NCBI GenBank assembly: GCA_049793155.1
Contig: JBARBN010000106.1
Coordinates: 43,620 to 107,619, forward strand
DNA: 64,000 bases
Origin: JALNZF01 sp049793155
GTDB taxonomy: Bacteria > Nitrospirota > UBA9217
Direction: 5' to 3'
The translations under genes were made by a program, and so were the position numbers. Under the pieces are notes generated by a model. That model worked only from the letters and a program-made list of their open reading frames with translations. It was not told where the DNA came from and did no database searches. Each line of letters opens with the position of its first letter. The first letter of the stretch is position 1. Positions 46,139-54,305 of this stretch are shown here, one piece after another.

Positions 46139-46296
46139 AGGTCTTTCTCCTCCTGATGGATCATATATATTCTTCAAAGATGAACTTACGTAATGTTCAG
46201 CTGCGACAGCTGCCTTGGTGGATAGACAGAAGGTGCAAGGTTTTCCGGGAATAAATATCTCCCGGGCAAACAGCCTTCAGTCTTCAGCCTGAATAC
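46139..46296. other. rimP-nusA intercistronic region with hairpin and repeat
   Basis: CCGGGA (46245-46250) and TCCCGG (46260-46265) form a hairpin without a U-run. CCTTCAGTCTTCAGCC at 46272-46287 recurs in part at 47414-47436. It may be an mRNA processing site; no terminator is seen. Confidence 0.35.
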
Positions 46297-46758
46297 CTAA
46301 AACTCCACTTCCAGCGAGGCCTTGGTGATTCCGGCTATTGGTATTTCTATGATCTTTTCAGCTTCAAGTTCCACCCTCACCAGGCCTTCGACCAATCCGA
46401 GCAGCCTGCCGCGAAAGACCTTTTGCCCGTCGATGGGCTGGTAGGTCTTTATCCTGACCATGCTGCCCGTGAACCGTACGAAGTGCCCGGGTTTCGAGAG
46501 GGTCCGGTCGAGGCCGGGTGACGATACTTCAAGGGTATACGCATGTAAGATAATGTCCTCGACGTCCAGCGCAGCGCTCAGGTCCCTGCTCACGGTCTCG
46601 CAGTCGCTCAGCGTGACACCGCCCGGTTCCCGGTCTATAAAGATCCGGAGAAGCCACTGGGGTCCCTGCTTGTGAAACTCCAGGTCCCAGAGCGACAAGC
46701 CCATGGATTCAAGGATCGGATCCAGTAACTGCCGGACCTGCTCGACGGCATCAGCCAT
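46297..46758 (-). CDS. rimP: Ribosome maturation factor RimP
   Basis: The start at 46758 follows GGGGGG and gives MADAVEQVRQLLDPILESMGL. RimP signatures: LWDLEFHKQGPQWLLRIFIDREPGGVTLSDCETVSRDLSAALD and YTLEVSSPGLDRTL. 153 residues, normal length. It helps 30S assembly with S12 and S5. It is the first gene of the operon and its leader carries a terminator hairpin, listed separately. Confidence 0.97.
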   Translation of the reverse strand: MADAVEQVRQLLDPILESMGLSLWDLEFHKQGPQWLLRIFIDREPGGVTLSDCETVSRDLSAALDVEDIILHAYTLEVSSPGLDRTLSKPGHFVRFTGSMVRIKTYQPIDGQKVFRGRLLGLVEGLVRVELEAEKIIEIPIAGITKASLEVEF

Positions 46759-46767
46759 GCAACCCCC

Positions 46768-46802
46768 CAAATAAAAAGAGTGGGCAACAAATGCCCACTC
46801 TT
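46768..46802 (-). terminator. Intrinsic terminator in the rimP leader, possible attenuator
   Basis: On the minus strand AAGAGTGGGCA (46802-46792) and TGCCCACTCTT (46786-46776) form an 11-base-pair stem with a five-base loop, followed by TTTTTATTT. It ends only about 10 bases before the rimP ribosome site GGGGGG, and no minus-strand gene lies upstream, since hup diverges from here. It is therefore inside the operon leader. A CACTCT run at about 46815-46820 could pair with its AGAGTG arm and act as an antiterminator, which is an inference. Confidence 0.75.
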
Positions 46803-47041
46803 CAAGGAATTTCCCAGAGTGTTGGCTATCTTTTAACATACTGGGCAGGGGAATGCAAGAAAAAAATGGTCTCTTCTCTTTCAACCGGATCATGATATTC
46901 CGTGTGTCGGGAAAGGTTAAACCGAAAAAATATTTTCGCAACATCTCAACACATACGATAAAAACAGCCCTTGTCAAGCAGCCCTGAATACGCTATAGTT
47001 TTATCAATGCAGCACCATTCTATCACACAGGAGGGACAGAT

Positions 47042-47323
47042 ATGGCAAAGGCAATGACGAAGTCACAGTTTGTATCGAAGCTCGCAGAGAAGGCGTCAAT
47101 TACCAAGAAAGCAGCCGGAGAGATATTGGATTTCATCGCGCAGGTGGCCTATAAAGAGGCAAAGAACACCTTCACACTGCCCGGGCTCGGCAAACTCGTA
47201 CTCGTACAGCGCAAAGCCCGTATGGGCAGAAACCCGGCAACCGGTGAAACCATCAAGATAAAGGCAAAGAAAGTCGTCAAGTTCCGGGTTGCCAAAGCCG
47301 CCAAAGATGCAATCCTCGGTTAG
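47042..47323 (+). CDS. HU-family DNA-binding protein
   Basis: The 93-residue protein has the HU/IHF fold: TKSQFVSKLAEKASITKKAAGEILDFIAQVAYKEAKN, PGLGKLVLVQRKARMGRNPATGETIKIKAKKVVKFRVAKAAKDAIL. RNPATGE is the DNA-binding arm. It bends and compacts DNA. The start follows ACAGGAGGG. It is divergent from the rimP operon. The gene is followed by an inverted repeat that may end transcription. Confidence 0.96.
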   Translation: MAKAMTKSQFVSKLAEKASITKKAAGEILDFIAQVAYKEAKNTFTLPGLGKLVLVQRKARMGRNPATGETIKIKAKKVVKFRVAKAAKDAILG

Positions 47324-47363
47324 TAATGACTGCTCGGGTTGACAGACGACAGACTATTGATGG

Positions 47364-47438
47364 TTAGGCTGAAGATGAATGGACTGAAGGTGATAGAAAA
47401 AAGGTTTTTACTGCTTCAGTCTTCAATCTTCAGCCTAA
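47364..47438 (+). repeat. Inverted repeat of CTTCAGTCTTCAGCC-type units
   Basis: TTAGGCTGAAGAT (47364-47376) is the exact complement of ATCTTCAGCCTAA (47426-47438). It separates hup from the Smr gene. It is the same degenerate family as the copy at 46272. Confidence 0.6.
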
Positions 47439-47459
47439 ATACATTCAGTACCTATTTCC

Positions 47460-47738
47460 ATGACGGATCCTGAGTCGATAAAAATTCCCCTGGACGGCAC
47501 GCTTGACCTGCACACGTTCCTGCCCGGAGAAGTGCTGGACCTGGTTCCCGAGTATCTCGCCGCCTGCCGGGATCGCGGCATTACGCAGATCCGCATCATA
47601 CACGGAAAAGGCGTCGGCACGCTGCGGCGAACTGTAGAATCAATTCTTCAGAAACTGTCTTACGTGGAATCATTCAGAACAGCGGGAGAAGATGGCGGCG
47701 GCTGGGGAGCGACGATCGTGATGCTGCGGAGAAAATGA
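47460..47738 (+). CDS. Smr (small MutS-related) domain protein
   Basis: The 92-residue protein is a single Smr domain: LDGTLDLHTFLPGEVLDLVPEYL, RIIHGKGVGTLRRTV and a Gly-rich GEDGGGWGATIVML end. LDLH and HGKG carry the nuclease-related residues. Stand-alone Smr proteins act on branched DNA or on RNA near stalled ribosomes. Its stop overlaps the ATG of the next gene (ATGA), so the two are coupled. Confidence 0.92.
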   Translation: MTDPESIKIPLDGTLDLHTFLPGEVLDLVPEYLAACRDRGITQIRIIHGKGVGTLRRTVESILQKLSYVESFRTAGEDGGGWGATIVMLRRK

Positions 47739-48352
47739 ATAGCCTTCAGCCTATCAACCTTCGGTCTGCGGTCTACCCTGGTCTATTCAGTATCGTGATC
47801 TGCGCCCTTGTCCTTTTTTCCTGCGCCCCGTCACCACCGCTGATACACCCTGCGTCGCTCAAGAAGCGGCCGCAACCAAAGATATCCGCAGCCGGTCTGG
47901 AAAAGCGGGTCCACACCCTTATCAATATCGAACGGAAAAAAAACGGCTTGTCTCAACTCAAATGGGATGATGCTCTGGCAGGTATTGGAAGAGAACACAG
48001 CAGGGACATGGCGCTGAGGAACTACTTCGACCATTATTCACCGGAAGGGCATGATTTCTCATACCGGTATCAGCAGGAGGGATATCAGTGCTCGGTCCGC
48101 GCGGGTAATACCATCTACCTTGGCGCGGAAAACATCGCCTTGAACAACCGGTATGCCTCCGTTACTACGGTGAATGGCGAGGCATTCTACGATTGGAACT
48201 CTCAGGAGACTATCGCTGAAACAACAGTGCAGGGCTGGATGAACAGCACGGGACACAGAAAAAATATTCTCATGCCCCACCGGCAGCGCGAAGGCATCGG
48301 TGTCGCCTTTGGTCCTGATGGGAAGATCTATATAACGCAGAATTTTTGCTGA
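47735..48352 (+). CDS. CAP-domain (SCP/PR1) lipoprotein
   Basis: The N-terminus has a hydrophobic stretch with a lipobox (LVLFSCAP), so it is probably anchored in the outer membrane. The CAP domain begins near residue 57: TLINIERKKNGLSQLKWDDALAGIGREHSRDMALRNYFDHYSPEG, with later IAENI-like GAENIAL, WMNSTGHRKNILMP and GVAFGPDGKIYITQNFC. The His and Glu residues of the CAP pocket are present. Bacterial CAP proteins are secreted or envelope proteins of uncertain role. It is coupled to the Smr gene. Confidence 0.9.
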   Translation: MNSLQPINLRSAVYPGLFSIVICALVLFSCAPSPPLIHPASLKKRPQPKISAAGLEKRVHTLINIERKKNGLSQLKWDDALAGIGREHSRDMALRNYFDHYSPEGHDFSYRYQQEGYQCSVRAGNTIYLGAENIALNNRYASVTTVNGEAFYDWNSQETIAETTVQGWMNSTGHRKNILMPHRQREGIGVAFGPDGKIYITQNFC

Positions 48353-48488
48353 CCTACCCTTGATGATCTCGTAAACAGTCATGATCTACCGCAGGGCGCG
48401 GAGGCACGGGAAAATGCATAAGTGAAATAATAAAGATTCACTCTGCACCCCGGGTCTCTGCAGTTAAATTCGACTTATTGCGAGGACA

Positions 48489-48872
48489 TCACCCTTTCCA
48501 TGCCGTAAAATCCATTTCGATCGTCACTTCCTTCGGAAGACGTGAAACCTCGACCGTGGCGCGGGCAGGCGGATCGGAAGGAAAATACCCGCTGTATATC
48601 TCGTTCATTGCAGCGAAATCACCCAAGTTCTTGAGATAGATCGTGGCCTTTACCACCTGTGACATGCCGCAACCGGCTGCCGAGAGAATGGCTTTGGCAT
48701 TCTCCATGACCTGCCTGGTCTGGGCTTTTACATCAACCGGTACGACATTCCCTGATCCAGGGTCGATTGGGATCTGTCCGGATACGAACACAAAACCTCC
48801 TGCCTCTACAGCCTGGGAATAAGGCCCGATTGCCTGAGGAGCATCAGCAGTTTTTATGATTTTTTTCTTCAT
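48489..48872 (-). CDS. ridA: RidA family deaminase
   Basis: The 127-residue protein has the RidA pattern: TADAPQAIGPYSQAVEAGGFVFVSGQIPIDP, LSAAGCGMSQVVKATIYLKNLGDFAAMNEIYSGYFP and PPARATVEVSRLPKEVTIEMDF. The catalytic Arg is in ARATVEV. RidA hydrolyses reactive enamine/imine intermediates from PLP enzymes. It lies downstream of rel on the same strand, with a 313-base gap. The start follows TGGAGG. Confidence 0.96.
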   Translation of the reverse strand: MKKKIIKTADAPQAIGPYSQAVEAGGFVFVSGQIPIDPGSGNVVPVDVKAQTRQVMENAKAILSAAGCGMSQVVKATIYLKNLGDFAAMNEIYSGYFPSDPPARATVEVSRLPKEVTIEMDFTAWKG

Positions 48873-49185
48873 AATAAACCTCCATAATATCTTTAATTAA
48901 ATCCTTCAACTTATTATTATTTTAGACTTATTAATATTTAATGTAAACCATCATGCGCTGCACTTGCAAGACGAGGTCATACCCGTCCCAGCAGCTTCCG
49001 CGGAATACACTTTGCCCGTGAAAACGGCGTGCTTGTATCCAGGTGTCACGTGTATTTGAAACGACTGGATTCTCGTTTTCACGGGAATGACGAAATAATC
49101 AAGATTCGGATTTTTAGATAACGTCATGATGAGTTGCGGTGAGCGCCGTTAGCCTGAGCTCTGGGCATTAAACCTTGGATCTTCC
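48873..49185. other. Spacer with a degenerate repeat
   Basis: The run around 49067-49098, GACTGGATTCTCG then TTTTCACGGGAATGACG, belongs to a repeat type seen in many genomes. No gene is seen. Confidence 0.5.
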
Positions 49186-51333
49186 CTACCCCGTCCTGAC
49201 CCTTTTCACATCAATCACGCCTTTTATTGCCTCGATGTTCTTGATGATCCTGTTCAGATGCTCCACATCCTTTATGTCTATCGTGAAGAGAAGCATGGCC
49301 TGCCGATCCTCGTTGGTCGTGACCTCGGCGTGTGTTATATTTGCCTCTGCCGCGCTGATGGAGGAAGAGACGCTGGCAAGGAGGCCCGGTTTGTCCTTGG
49401 TCTGGACCGCTATCTTGACCGCATGAGCCCCGGCCTGCAGATCGCCCCACGATACCTCCACGAGTCGGTCCTTATCAAAGGTAAGATCGCCGATGTTCGT
49501 ACAGTCCACGGTGTGGATGGAGACCCCTCTTCCCCTGGTGATGAACCCGAGTATCTTGTCGCCAGGCACGGGATTGCAGCATTTGGACAGATGAATAAGC
49601 ATGTTGTCCAAACCGTTGATCTTCATGCCCCCGCCGGCGGGTTTTGTGCGTTTAAAGAACGATCTCTTGGGGACAGGCTCGATATGCACCTTGTCCGGCG
49701 CAAGCTTGTTCGCTACCAGGTGGGCTGATACCTTGCCGTAGCCGATGGATGCCAGCAGGTCTTCGATCGTATTCTGGGACAGTTCTTTCGCGACAGCAAG
49801 AAGTTCTTCAGATTTCAGGAACTTCGAGGGGCTGAGTTCGTGCTTGCGAAGCTCTTTTTCGAACAGTTCCTTTCCCATGAGGAAACTTCGTCTGCGCTCT
49901 TCGATCTTGAGCCACGCCTTGATCCTCGTCTTGGCCCTCGAGGTCTTGACGAACTTGAGCCAGTCGCGGCTCGGCGTGTGCCCCGTCTGGGTGGTGACCT
50001 CGACCTTGTCGCCGTTGCGGAGCTCATGTTTGAGCGGTACGATCTTGCCGTTCACCTTGGCGCCCACGCATTGGTGGCCGATGTCCGTATGCACGCTGTA
50101 CGCAAAATCAACGGGTGTCGAACCCTGGGGCAGTTCTTTCACGTCCCCGCGCGGCGTAAAAACATAGACCACGTCCGGGAAAAGGTCGCCTTTGACCGTC
50201 TCCATGAATTCCTTCGCGTCCGGGACGTCCTTCTGCCATTCCAGGAGCTGCCTGAGCCAGGCGTACTGCTGTTCGTCGCGCTGGCTGATGGCCGTTTTTT
50301 CCTTGTATCTCCAGTGCGCGGCGATGCCTTCCTCGGCAAGGCGGTGCATTTCCTCGGTGCGGATCTGGAACTCGACGCGCTCCCCCTTGGGGCCGATGAT
50401 CGTGGTATGGAGCGACTGGTAGAGGTTGGATTTGGGCACGCCGATAAAATCCTTGAAGCGTCCCGGCACGGGTGTCCAGAGAGAATGGATAAGCCCGAGG
50501 ATGGCGTAGCAGTTTACCTTGGTATCGGTGATGATCCTTATCGCGATCAGGTCGTAAATGTCCTCAAAAGCGATCCCCTGCTTCTGCATCTTCTGATAGA
50601 TGCTGTAAAAGTGCTTCGGCCTGCCCTTTACCTCGCCCTTGTACCCGTGCTCTCCGAGCTGCTGTTTCATGATCTCGATGAGATCGTTTATGTACGACTC
50701 GCGCTCGATACGGCGCTGATTGACCTTCTGGACCAGTTCTTCGTAGGCCTCGGGGTTAAGGTACATGAACGAAAGGTCTTCAAGTTCGATCTTGATCCTG
50801 GAGATTCCCATGCGATTGGCGAGAGGCGCGTAGATATCGAGGGTTTCCTGGGCAATGCGCTTCTGCTTTTCCGGGGGGAGCGATTTGAGGGTGCGCATGT
50901 TGTGAAGCCGGTCGGCCAATTTGATGAGAATGACCCTGATGTCCTTGGCCATGGCCACGATCATCTTGCGGAAGTTCTCGGCCTCGCGCTGTTCGCGGCT
51001 CTGGAGCTCCATGCGGGAGATCTTTGTCATGCCGTCCACCAGTCCCGCGACCTCTGCACCGAACATCTCTTTGAGTTCTTCCGACGTGGCTGTGGTATCT
51101 TCGATGGTATCGTGGAGCAGGCCGGCCGCCACGGTGGCCGCGTCGAGCTTGAGATTGGCGAGGATGGCGGCTACTTCGATGGGATGGTTGAGATAGGTCT
51201 CGCCCGAGAGACGCATTTGTCCCTGATGCACCTTGGCCGAGAAGATATAGGCGCGCCTCAGAAGGTCCACATCGGCATCGGGATTGTATTTTTGGATGCG
51301 CTCAACTATGTCTTCGAGACGAACTGCAGGCAT
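49186..51333 (-). CDS. rel: Bifunctional (p)ppGpp synthetase/hydrolase, RelA/SpoT family
   Basis: The 715-residue Rel has the HD hydrolase domain (H50, H74-D75, E78-D79 in GLLHDTIEDT), the synthetase domain (about 220-350) with the RFKD signature of bifunctional enzymes and YQSLHT, then TGS (YVFTPRGDVKELPQGSTPVDFAYSVHTDIGH), the CC zinc-finger-like part (CCNPVPGD) and a C-terminal ACT domain. It makes and degrades ppGpp in the stringent response. It is downstream of recJ, the usual neighbour in this group. No strong ribosome site precedes the ATG. Confidence 0.97.
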   Translation of the reverse strand: MPAVRLEDIVERIQKYNPDADVDLLRRAYIFSAKVHQGQMRLSGETYLNHPIEVAAILANLKLDAATVAAGLLHDTIEDTTATSEELKEMFGAEVAGLVDGMTKISRMELQSREQREAENFRKMIVAMAKDIRVILIKLADRLHNMRTLKSLPPEKQKRIAQETLDIYAPLANRMGISRIKIELEDLSFMYLNPEAYEELVQKVNQRRIERESYINDLIEIMKQQLGEHGYKGEVKGRPKHFYSIYQKMQKQGIAFEDIYDLIAIRIITDTKVNCYAILGLIHSLWTPVPGRFKDFIGVPKSNLYQSLHTTIIGPKGERVEFQIRTEEMHRLAEEGIAAHWRYKEKTAISQRDEQQYAWLRQLLEWQKDVPDAKEFMETVKGDLFPDVVYVFTPRGDVKELPQGSTPVDFAYSVHTDIGHQCVGAKVNGKIVPLKHELRNGDKVEVTTQTGHTPSRDWLKFVKTSRAKTRIKAWLKIEERRRSFLMGKELFEKELRKHELSPSKFLKSEELLAVAKELSQNTIEDLLASIGYGKVSAHLVANKLAPDKVHIEPVPKRSFFKRTKPAGGGMKINGLDNMLIHLSKCCNPVPGDKILGFITRGRGVSIHTVDCTNIGDLTFDKDRLVEVSWGDLQAGAHAVKIAVQTKDKPGLLASVSSSISAAEANITHAEVTTNEDRQAMLLFTIDIKDVEHLNRIIKNIEAIKGVIDVKRVRTG

Positions 51334-51339
51334 GATTTA

Positions 51340-51450
51340 CACCAGGCTCCAGGTAGCAAGCACCAAATAGCAAATAAGCTTCAAATTCCAGGATTCAAAT
51401 TGCAGACGTTTTGATATTGGATATTGAGATTTGAAAATTATTTGGGATTT
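51340..51450 (+). repeat. Degenerate AT-rich word repeats between recJ and rel
   Basis: Phrases such as AAGCACCAAATAGCAAATAA and TTGATATTGGATATTGAGAT, then GGGATTTGATATT, form a simple self-similar run filling the gap and reaching slightly into the recJ 3' end. No terminator is visible. Confidence 0.5.
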
Positions 51451-53213
51451 GATATTTCTCTCTCGATTTTGATGTCCTTTATCTCCAACTGCACCGTTGT
51501 TGCTCCATTCCAGGCATTGAGGCGGGGGGAGAACACCGCGGCAAGCCGCGCCCCATCCCGTATCTCTTTCCCGAGAAGATGGCCGCATTTGAAGGCAATG
51601 GCGTCAAGCGAAACGCCGCTCTTCTGCCGCAATCGCAGTTTGAGGTGGCCATTGCCCACGATCCGTGAAGAAACCACGCTGAGGTCCCTTGCTCCGAGCC
51701 GGGGTTCGGGATTGCCCTGACCAAAAGGCCCGAGCTTTTCGATCATCTCCATCAGGCCGGGCGTCAACTCGTCGAGTGTCACGGCGCTGTCCACGGAGAG
51801 TGTGCGCGTGAAACCGTTGGCGCCGATCCGCTCCAGCACAAGGGAGCTCAACCGCTCGCGGAACTGGGGGATATTGACCTCTGCAATGGTGAATCCTGCG
51901 GCATACCTGTGTCCGCCGAATCCCAAAAGCAGGTCTGAGCATGCGGCCAGGCCTTCGTAGAGGTCAAAGCCGGGGATGCTCCGGGCAGAACCCTTGCCCA
52001 CGCCGTTCTGGACGCAGATAAGCGCCGTGGGTCGGAAAAACTCCTCGGCCAGCCGGGAGGCAACGATCCCTATGACCCCCGCGTGCCACTTCCCTGATGA
52101 CAGCACGAGCGCTCCCGCAGCACCGGCATCGATCGCGAGACAGAGCCCGCGGGCGTCTTCCCGGATGCCCTCTTCCACGGACTGGCGCTCCCTGTTCACC
52201 TCGTCAAGCGCCGAGGCCAGTTTCAACGCCTCTTCGCGCGAGCTCGTCGTAAGGAGCTGGAATGCCGCATCAGCCCTGTCCAGCCTGCCGCTCGCATTGA
52301 TCCTCGGGGCCAGAGTAAAGCCGACCATGCCCACGCCGATCTTCTTGTTGTTCAGCTTTGATACCTGTTTGAGCGCCGCGATCCCCGGCCGCTGGGTATC
52401 CGAGTCCGACGAGAGCAGGTCAAGGCCGTGCTTCACCAGGATGCGGTTCTCGCCCGTGATCCTGCCAACATCCGCTACCGTGCCGAGGGTCACGAGATCG
52501 AGATAGGCTGTCAATCGTTCATCAATGCTGCTGATGCCCAAAAGGGCCTGGGCCAGCTTAAAGGCAACGCCTACACCGGTCAGTCCGCTAACGGACTCCC
52601 GGAGAGCGGACGAAACGCCTGCAGAGAGGAGCCCGGGGTGAAGGACTGCATAAGCATTAGGTAAAATGAACTCACTGGAACTGTTGGCAGCGTTCGAACT
52701 GGACAAACGATCGAATTCATGGTGATCGGTGATGATCAGGTCAAGGCCGAGCGAGCGGGCTGATTCTGCCTCCCGAAGAGCGGTAATGCCGCAATCCACG
52801 GAAATGACCAGTGCTGTTCCGGCGTTCTTTAATGTTTCAAGGGCCTTTGCATTCAGCCCATACCCCTCGGTCATTCTGTCCGGGATATAGCAGGCTACAT
52901 TCCCGCCCGATTGCCTGAGTGCCAGGAAAAGGAGCGAGGCGCCGGTCACTCCATCTACATCATAGTCCCCGTACACCACGATCCTCTCACCGCGCGCGAT
53001 CGCCGCACGAATCCGTCCGACGGCTTTTTCCATCTGGCTAAAGACTCCCGGGTCGGATATCGCTGAAAGATCGCAGGAGAGAAACGAGAGTGCGTCCGAA
53101 GCCCTGGTGATGCCCCGATTGACCATCAGCCTGGCAATGAGCGGATGAAGGTCTGCCTGTTCGGCGAGCGCGGCCGTGACGCTGTCATCAGACCCGGCAA
53201 GGACCCATTTCAT
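51438..53213 (-). CDS. recJ: Single-stranded-DNA-specific exonuclease RecJ
   Basis: The 591-residue enzyme has the DHH motifs YGDYDVDGVTG (D83, D85, D87), SVDCGI and ITDHHEF (163-167), and later GFGGHRYAAGFTI from the DHHA1 part. RecJ degrades single-stranded DNA 5' to 3' in recombination and mismatch repair. It is downstream of tatA with a 21-base gap and upstream of rel. The length is typical for bacterial RecJ. The start follows GAAGG. Confidence 0.97.
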   Translation of the reverse strand: MKWVLAGSDDSVTAALAEQADLHPLIARLMVNRGITRASDALSFLSCDLSAISDPGVFSQMEKAVGRIRAAIARGERIVVYGDYDVDGVTGASLLFLALRQSGGNVACYIPDRMTEGYGLNAKALETLKNAGTALVISVDCGITALREAESARSLGLDLIITDHHEFDRLSSSNAANSSSEFILPNAYAVLHPGLLSAGVSSALRESVSGLTGVGVAFKLAQALLGISSIDERLTAYLDLVTLGTVADVGRITGENRILVKHGLDLLSSDSDTQRPGIAALKQVSKLNNKKIGVGMVGFTLAPRINASGRLDRADAAFQLLTTSSREEALKLASALDEVNRERQSVEEGIREDARGLCLAIDAGAAGALVLSSGKWHAGVIGIVASRLAEEFFRPTALICVQNGVGKGSARSIPGFDLYEGLAACSDLLLGFGGHRYAAGFTIAEVNIPQFRERLSSLVLERIGANGFTRTLSVDSAVTLDELTPGLMEMIEKLGPFGQGNPEPRLGARDLSVVSSRIVGNGHLKLRLRQKSGVSLDAIAFKCGHLLGKEIRDGARLAAVFSPRLNAWNGATTVQLEIKDIKIEREISNPK

Positions 53214-53234
53214 ACCCTATCGAACCTTCGCTGA

Positions 53235-53417
53235 TCAGGATTTACCTTCTTTTTTTTCTGAATCTTTTGCGTTCTCGCTGGAATCAGAGATGCCTTTCTT
53301 GAACCCTTTGATAGCCTTTCCGAGCCCTTCACCCAGCTGCGGCAGCCGGTTCGCGCCGAAAATTACCAATACGATCACCAAAATGACGATCAGCTCCGGC
53401 ATTCCAAGTCCAAACAT
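53235..53417 (-). CDS. tatA: Sec-independent protein translocase TatA/E
   Basis: The 60-residue protein has the TatA layout: an N-terminal helix GLGMPELIVILVIVLVIFGANRLPQLG, an amphipathic helix (EGLGKAIKGFKKGI) and an acidic Lys/Ser tail. TatA forms the pore of the twin-arginine export system, which the Tat signals on the DLH protein (2404) and HiPIP (15186) need. Its start overlaps the 3' end of mobA by 28 bases, so it is coupled to it. tatB and tatC are not here. Confidence 0.93.
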   Translation of the reverse strand: MFGLGMPELIVILVIVLVIFGANRLPQLGEGLGKAIKGFKKGISDSSENAKDSEKKEGKS

Positions 53418-53980
53418 GTTGCCTCCTTGTATTCCTCTGGCGTATTGAGATTTTTAAACGACCGCTGCTGCGGATCAAAACGGGCGATCTCGGGTTCACT
53501 GACATACCGTACCCGCGCATCACCGTAAATACTCTGTATCTTTCGTGTGTCCCGGCTGAGCCGCTCTTCGATGACTGGCAGCAAACGCCGGTGATAGAAC
53601 GCGTGAAGCGGCTCCAAGTAGCCTTCAACCATCGGCGCGACAATGTCATGACCCGGGGTGAGACCGGCCATATACGCGATCAAACCCGGGCTCAGAAACG
53701 GCATGTCGCAGGCAACGATAAAATTATAGTCATCCTGGGAATGCAGCAGGCCGGAATAGATGCCCGTGAGCGGTCCTTGTTTGTCAACGGCATCAGTGAC
53801 CACAACTGCGCCGTACGAAACATACGATGCCGGATCGTTGGTCACGATGATGATCCTCGAGAACACTCCACGAAGCGCCCGCAGGACATGCTCGATGAGA
53901 GGAATTCCCTCGAGGGAGAGGAATGCCTTGTCCCTGCCCATGCGCCGGCTTTCGCCGCCTGAAAGCACAATGCCAGACAT
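53390..53980 (-). CDS. mobA: Molybdenum cofactor guanylyltransferase MobA
   Basis: The 196-residue protein has the nucleotidyltransferase motif LSGGESRRMGRDKAFLSLEG at residues 6-25, IIIVTNDP, GPLTGIYSGL and ACDMPFLSP. It attaches GMP to molybdopterin to make the guanine dinucleotide cofactor used by formate dehydrogenase, nitrate reductase and related enzymes. Many of those enzymes are selenoproteins, which fits the neighbouring selenium-type genes. The tRNA gene lies 163 bases upstream. Confidence 0.92.
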   Translation of the reverse strand: MSGIVLSGGESRRMGRDKAFLSLEGIPLIEHVLRALRGVFSRIIIVTNDPASYVSYGAVVVTDAVDKQGPLTGIYSGLLHSQDDYNFIVACDMPFLSPGLIAYMAGLTPGHDIVAPMVEGYLEPLHAFYHRRLLPVIEERLSRDTRKIQSIYGDARVRYVSEPEIARFDPQQRSFKNLNTPEEYKEATCLDLECRS

Positions 53981-54142
53981 GTTTAAAATTACAGCATTTA
54001 CCGTGGCGTGTCAACCATGAAGTGTGGTGGAGAGGGTGTTATTGAATGCAAAAGCCGGGATATGGATACGCGGTGCGCGCCATTCAGCGGGGCTGAGGAA
54101 GCGCGTTTTATCGAGATGTCGGGGCTGATATGGTTATAAAAA
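53981..54142. other. Spacer between tRNA gene and mobA
   Basis: About 160 bases with no gene. Downstream of the tRNA on the minus strand the first bases are TTTTTATAACC, a short U-run that may help terminate or process the tRNA precursor. Confidence 0.35.
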
Positions 54143-54237
54143 TGGAGACTGGTTTCGGAATCGGACCGATAGCGAACCTTGCACAGTTGCCCGACAGGGT
54201 TGAAGCCTGCGGCCGGCGCCAGCCGACTGAACCAGTC
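54143..54237 (-). tRNA. tRNA with UCA anticodon: tRNA-Sec-like, 8/4 acceptor/T arm
   Basis: The 95-nt gene includes an encoded CCA (54145-54143). Acceptor stem: GACTGGTT (54237-54230) pairs perfectly with AACCAGTC (54154-54147), eight pairs. D arm: GTCGGC pairs with GCCGGC around TGGC, six pairs and a four-base loop as in tRNA-Sec. Anticodon arm: GCAGG/CCTGT with loop CTTCAAC, anticodon TCA at 54203-54201, which reads UGA. A long variable arm (54193-54170) follows. The T stem has four pairs (TCGG/CCGA) with loop TCCGATT. The discriminator is U73, unlike the G73 of tRNA-Sec and tRNA-Ser but like tRNA-Cys. The 8+4 total of 12 pairs differs from the 8+5 of normal bacterial tRNA-Sec. It is either selC or a cysteine-type opal-reading tRNA. 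Confidence 0.85.
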
Positions 54238-54305
54238 TCATGATATGTAACCGATGAGAAGTGATTCTGAATCCCGCGACAGTTAATTATGAGGTCATTT
54301 CCGAA

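Noticed and set aside
49840..51414. Plus-strand frame of 524 codons
   Set aside because: Antisense to rel and without domain character; typical shadow of a high-GC gene.
54143..54240. Riboswitch or plus-strand RNA (for example a molybdenum cofactor motif near mobA)
   Set aside because: The plus-strand reading gives no known motif, whereas the minus strand folds as a complete tRNA with encoded CCA.
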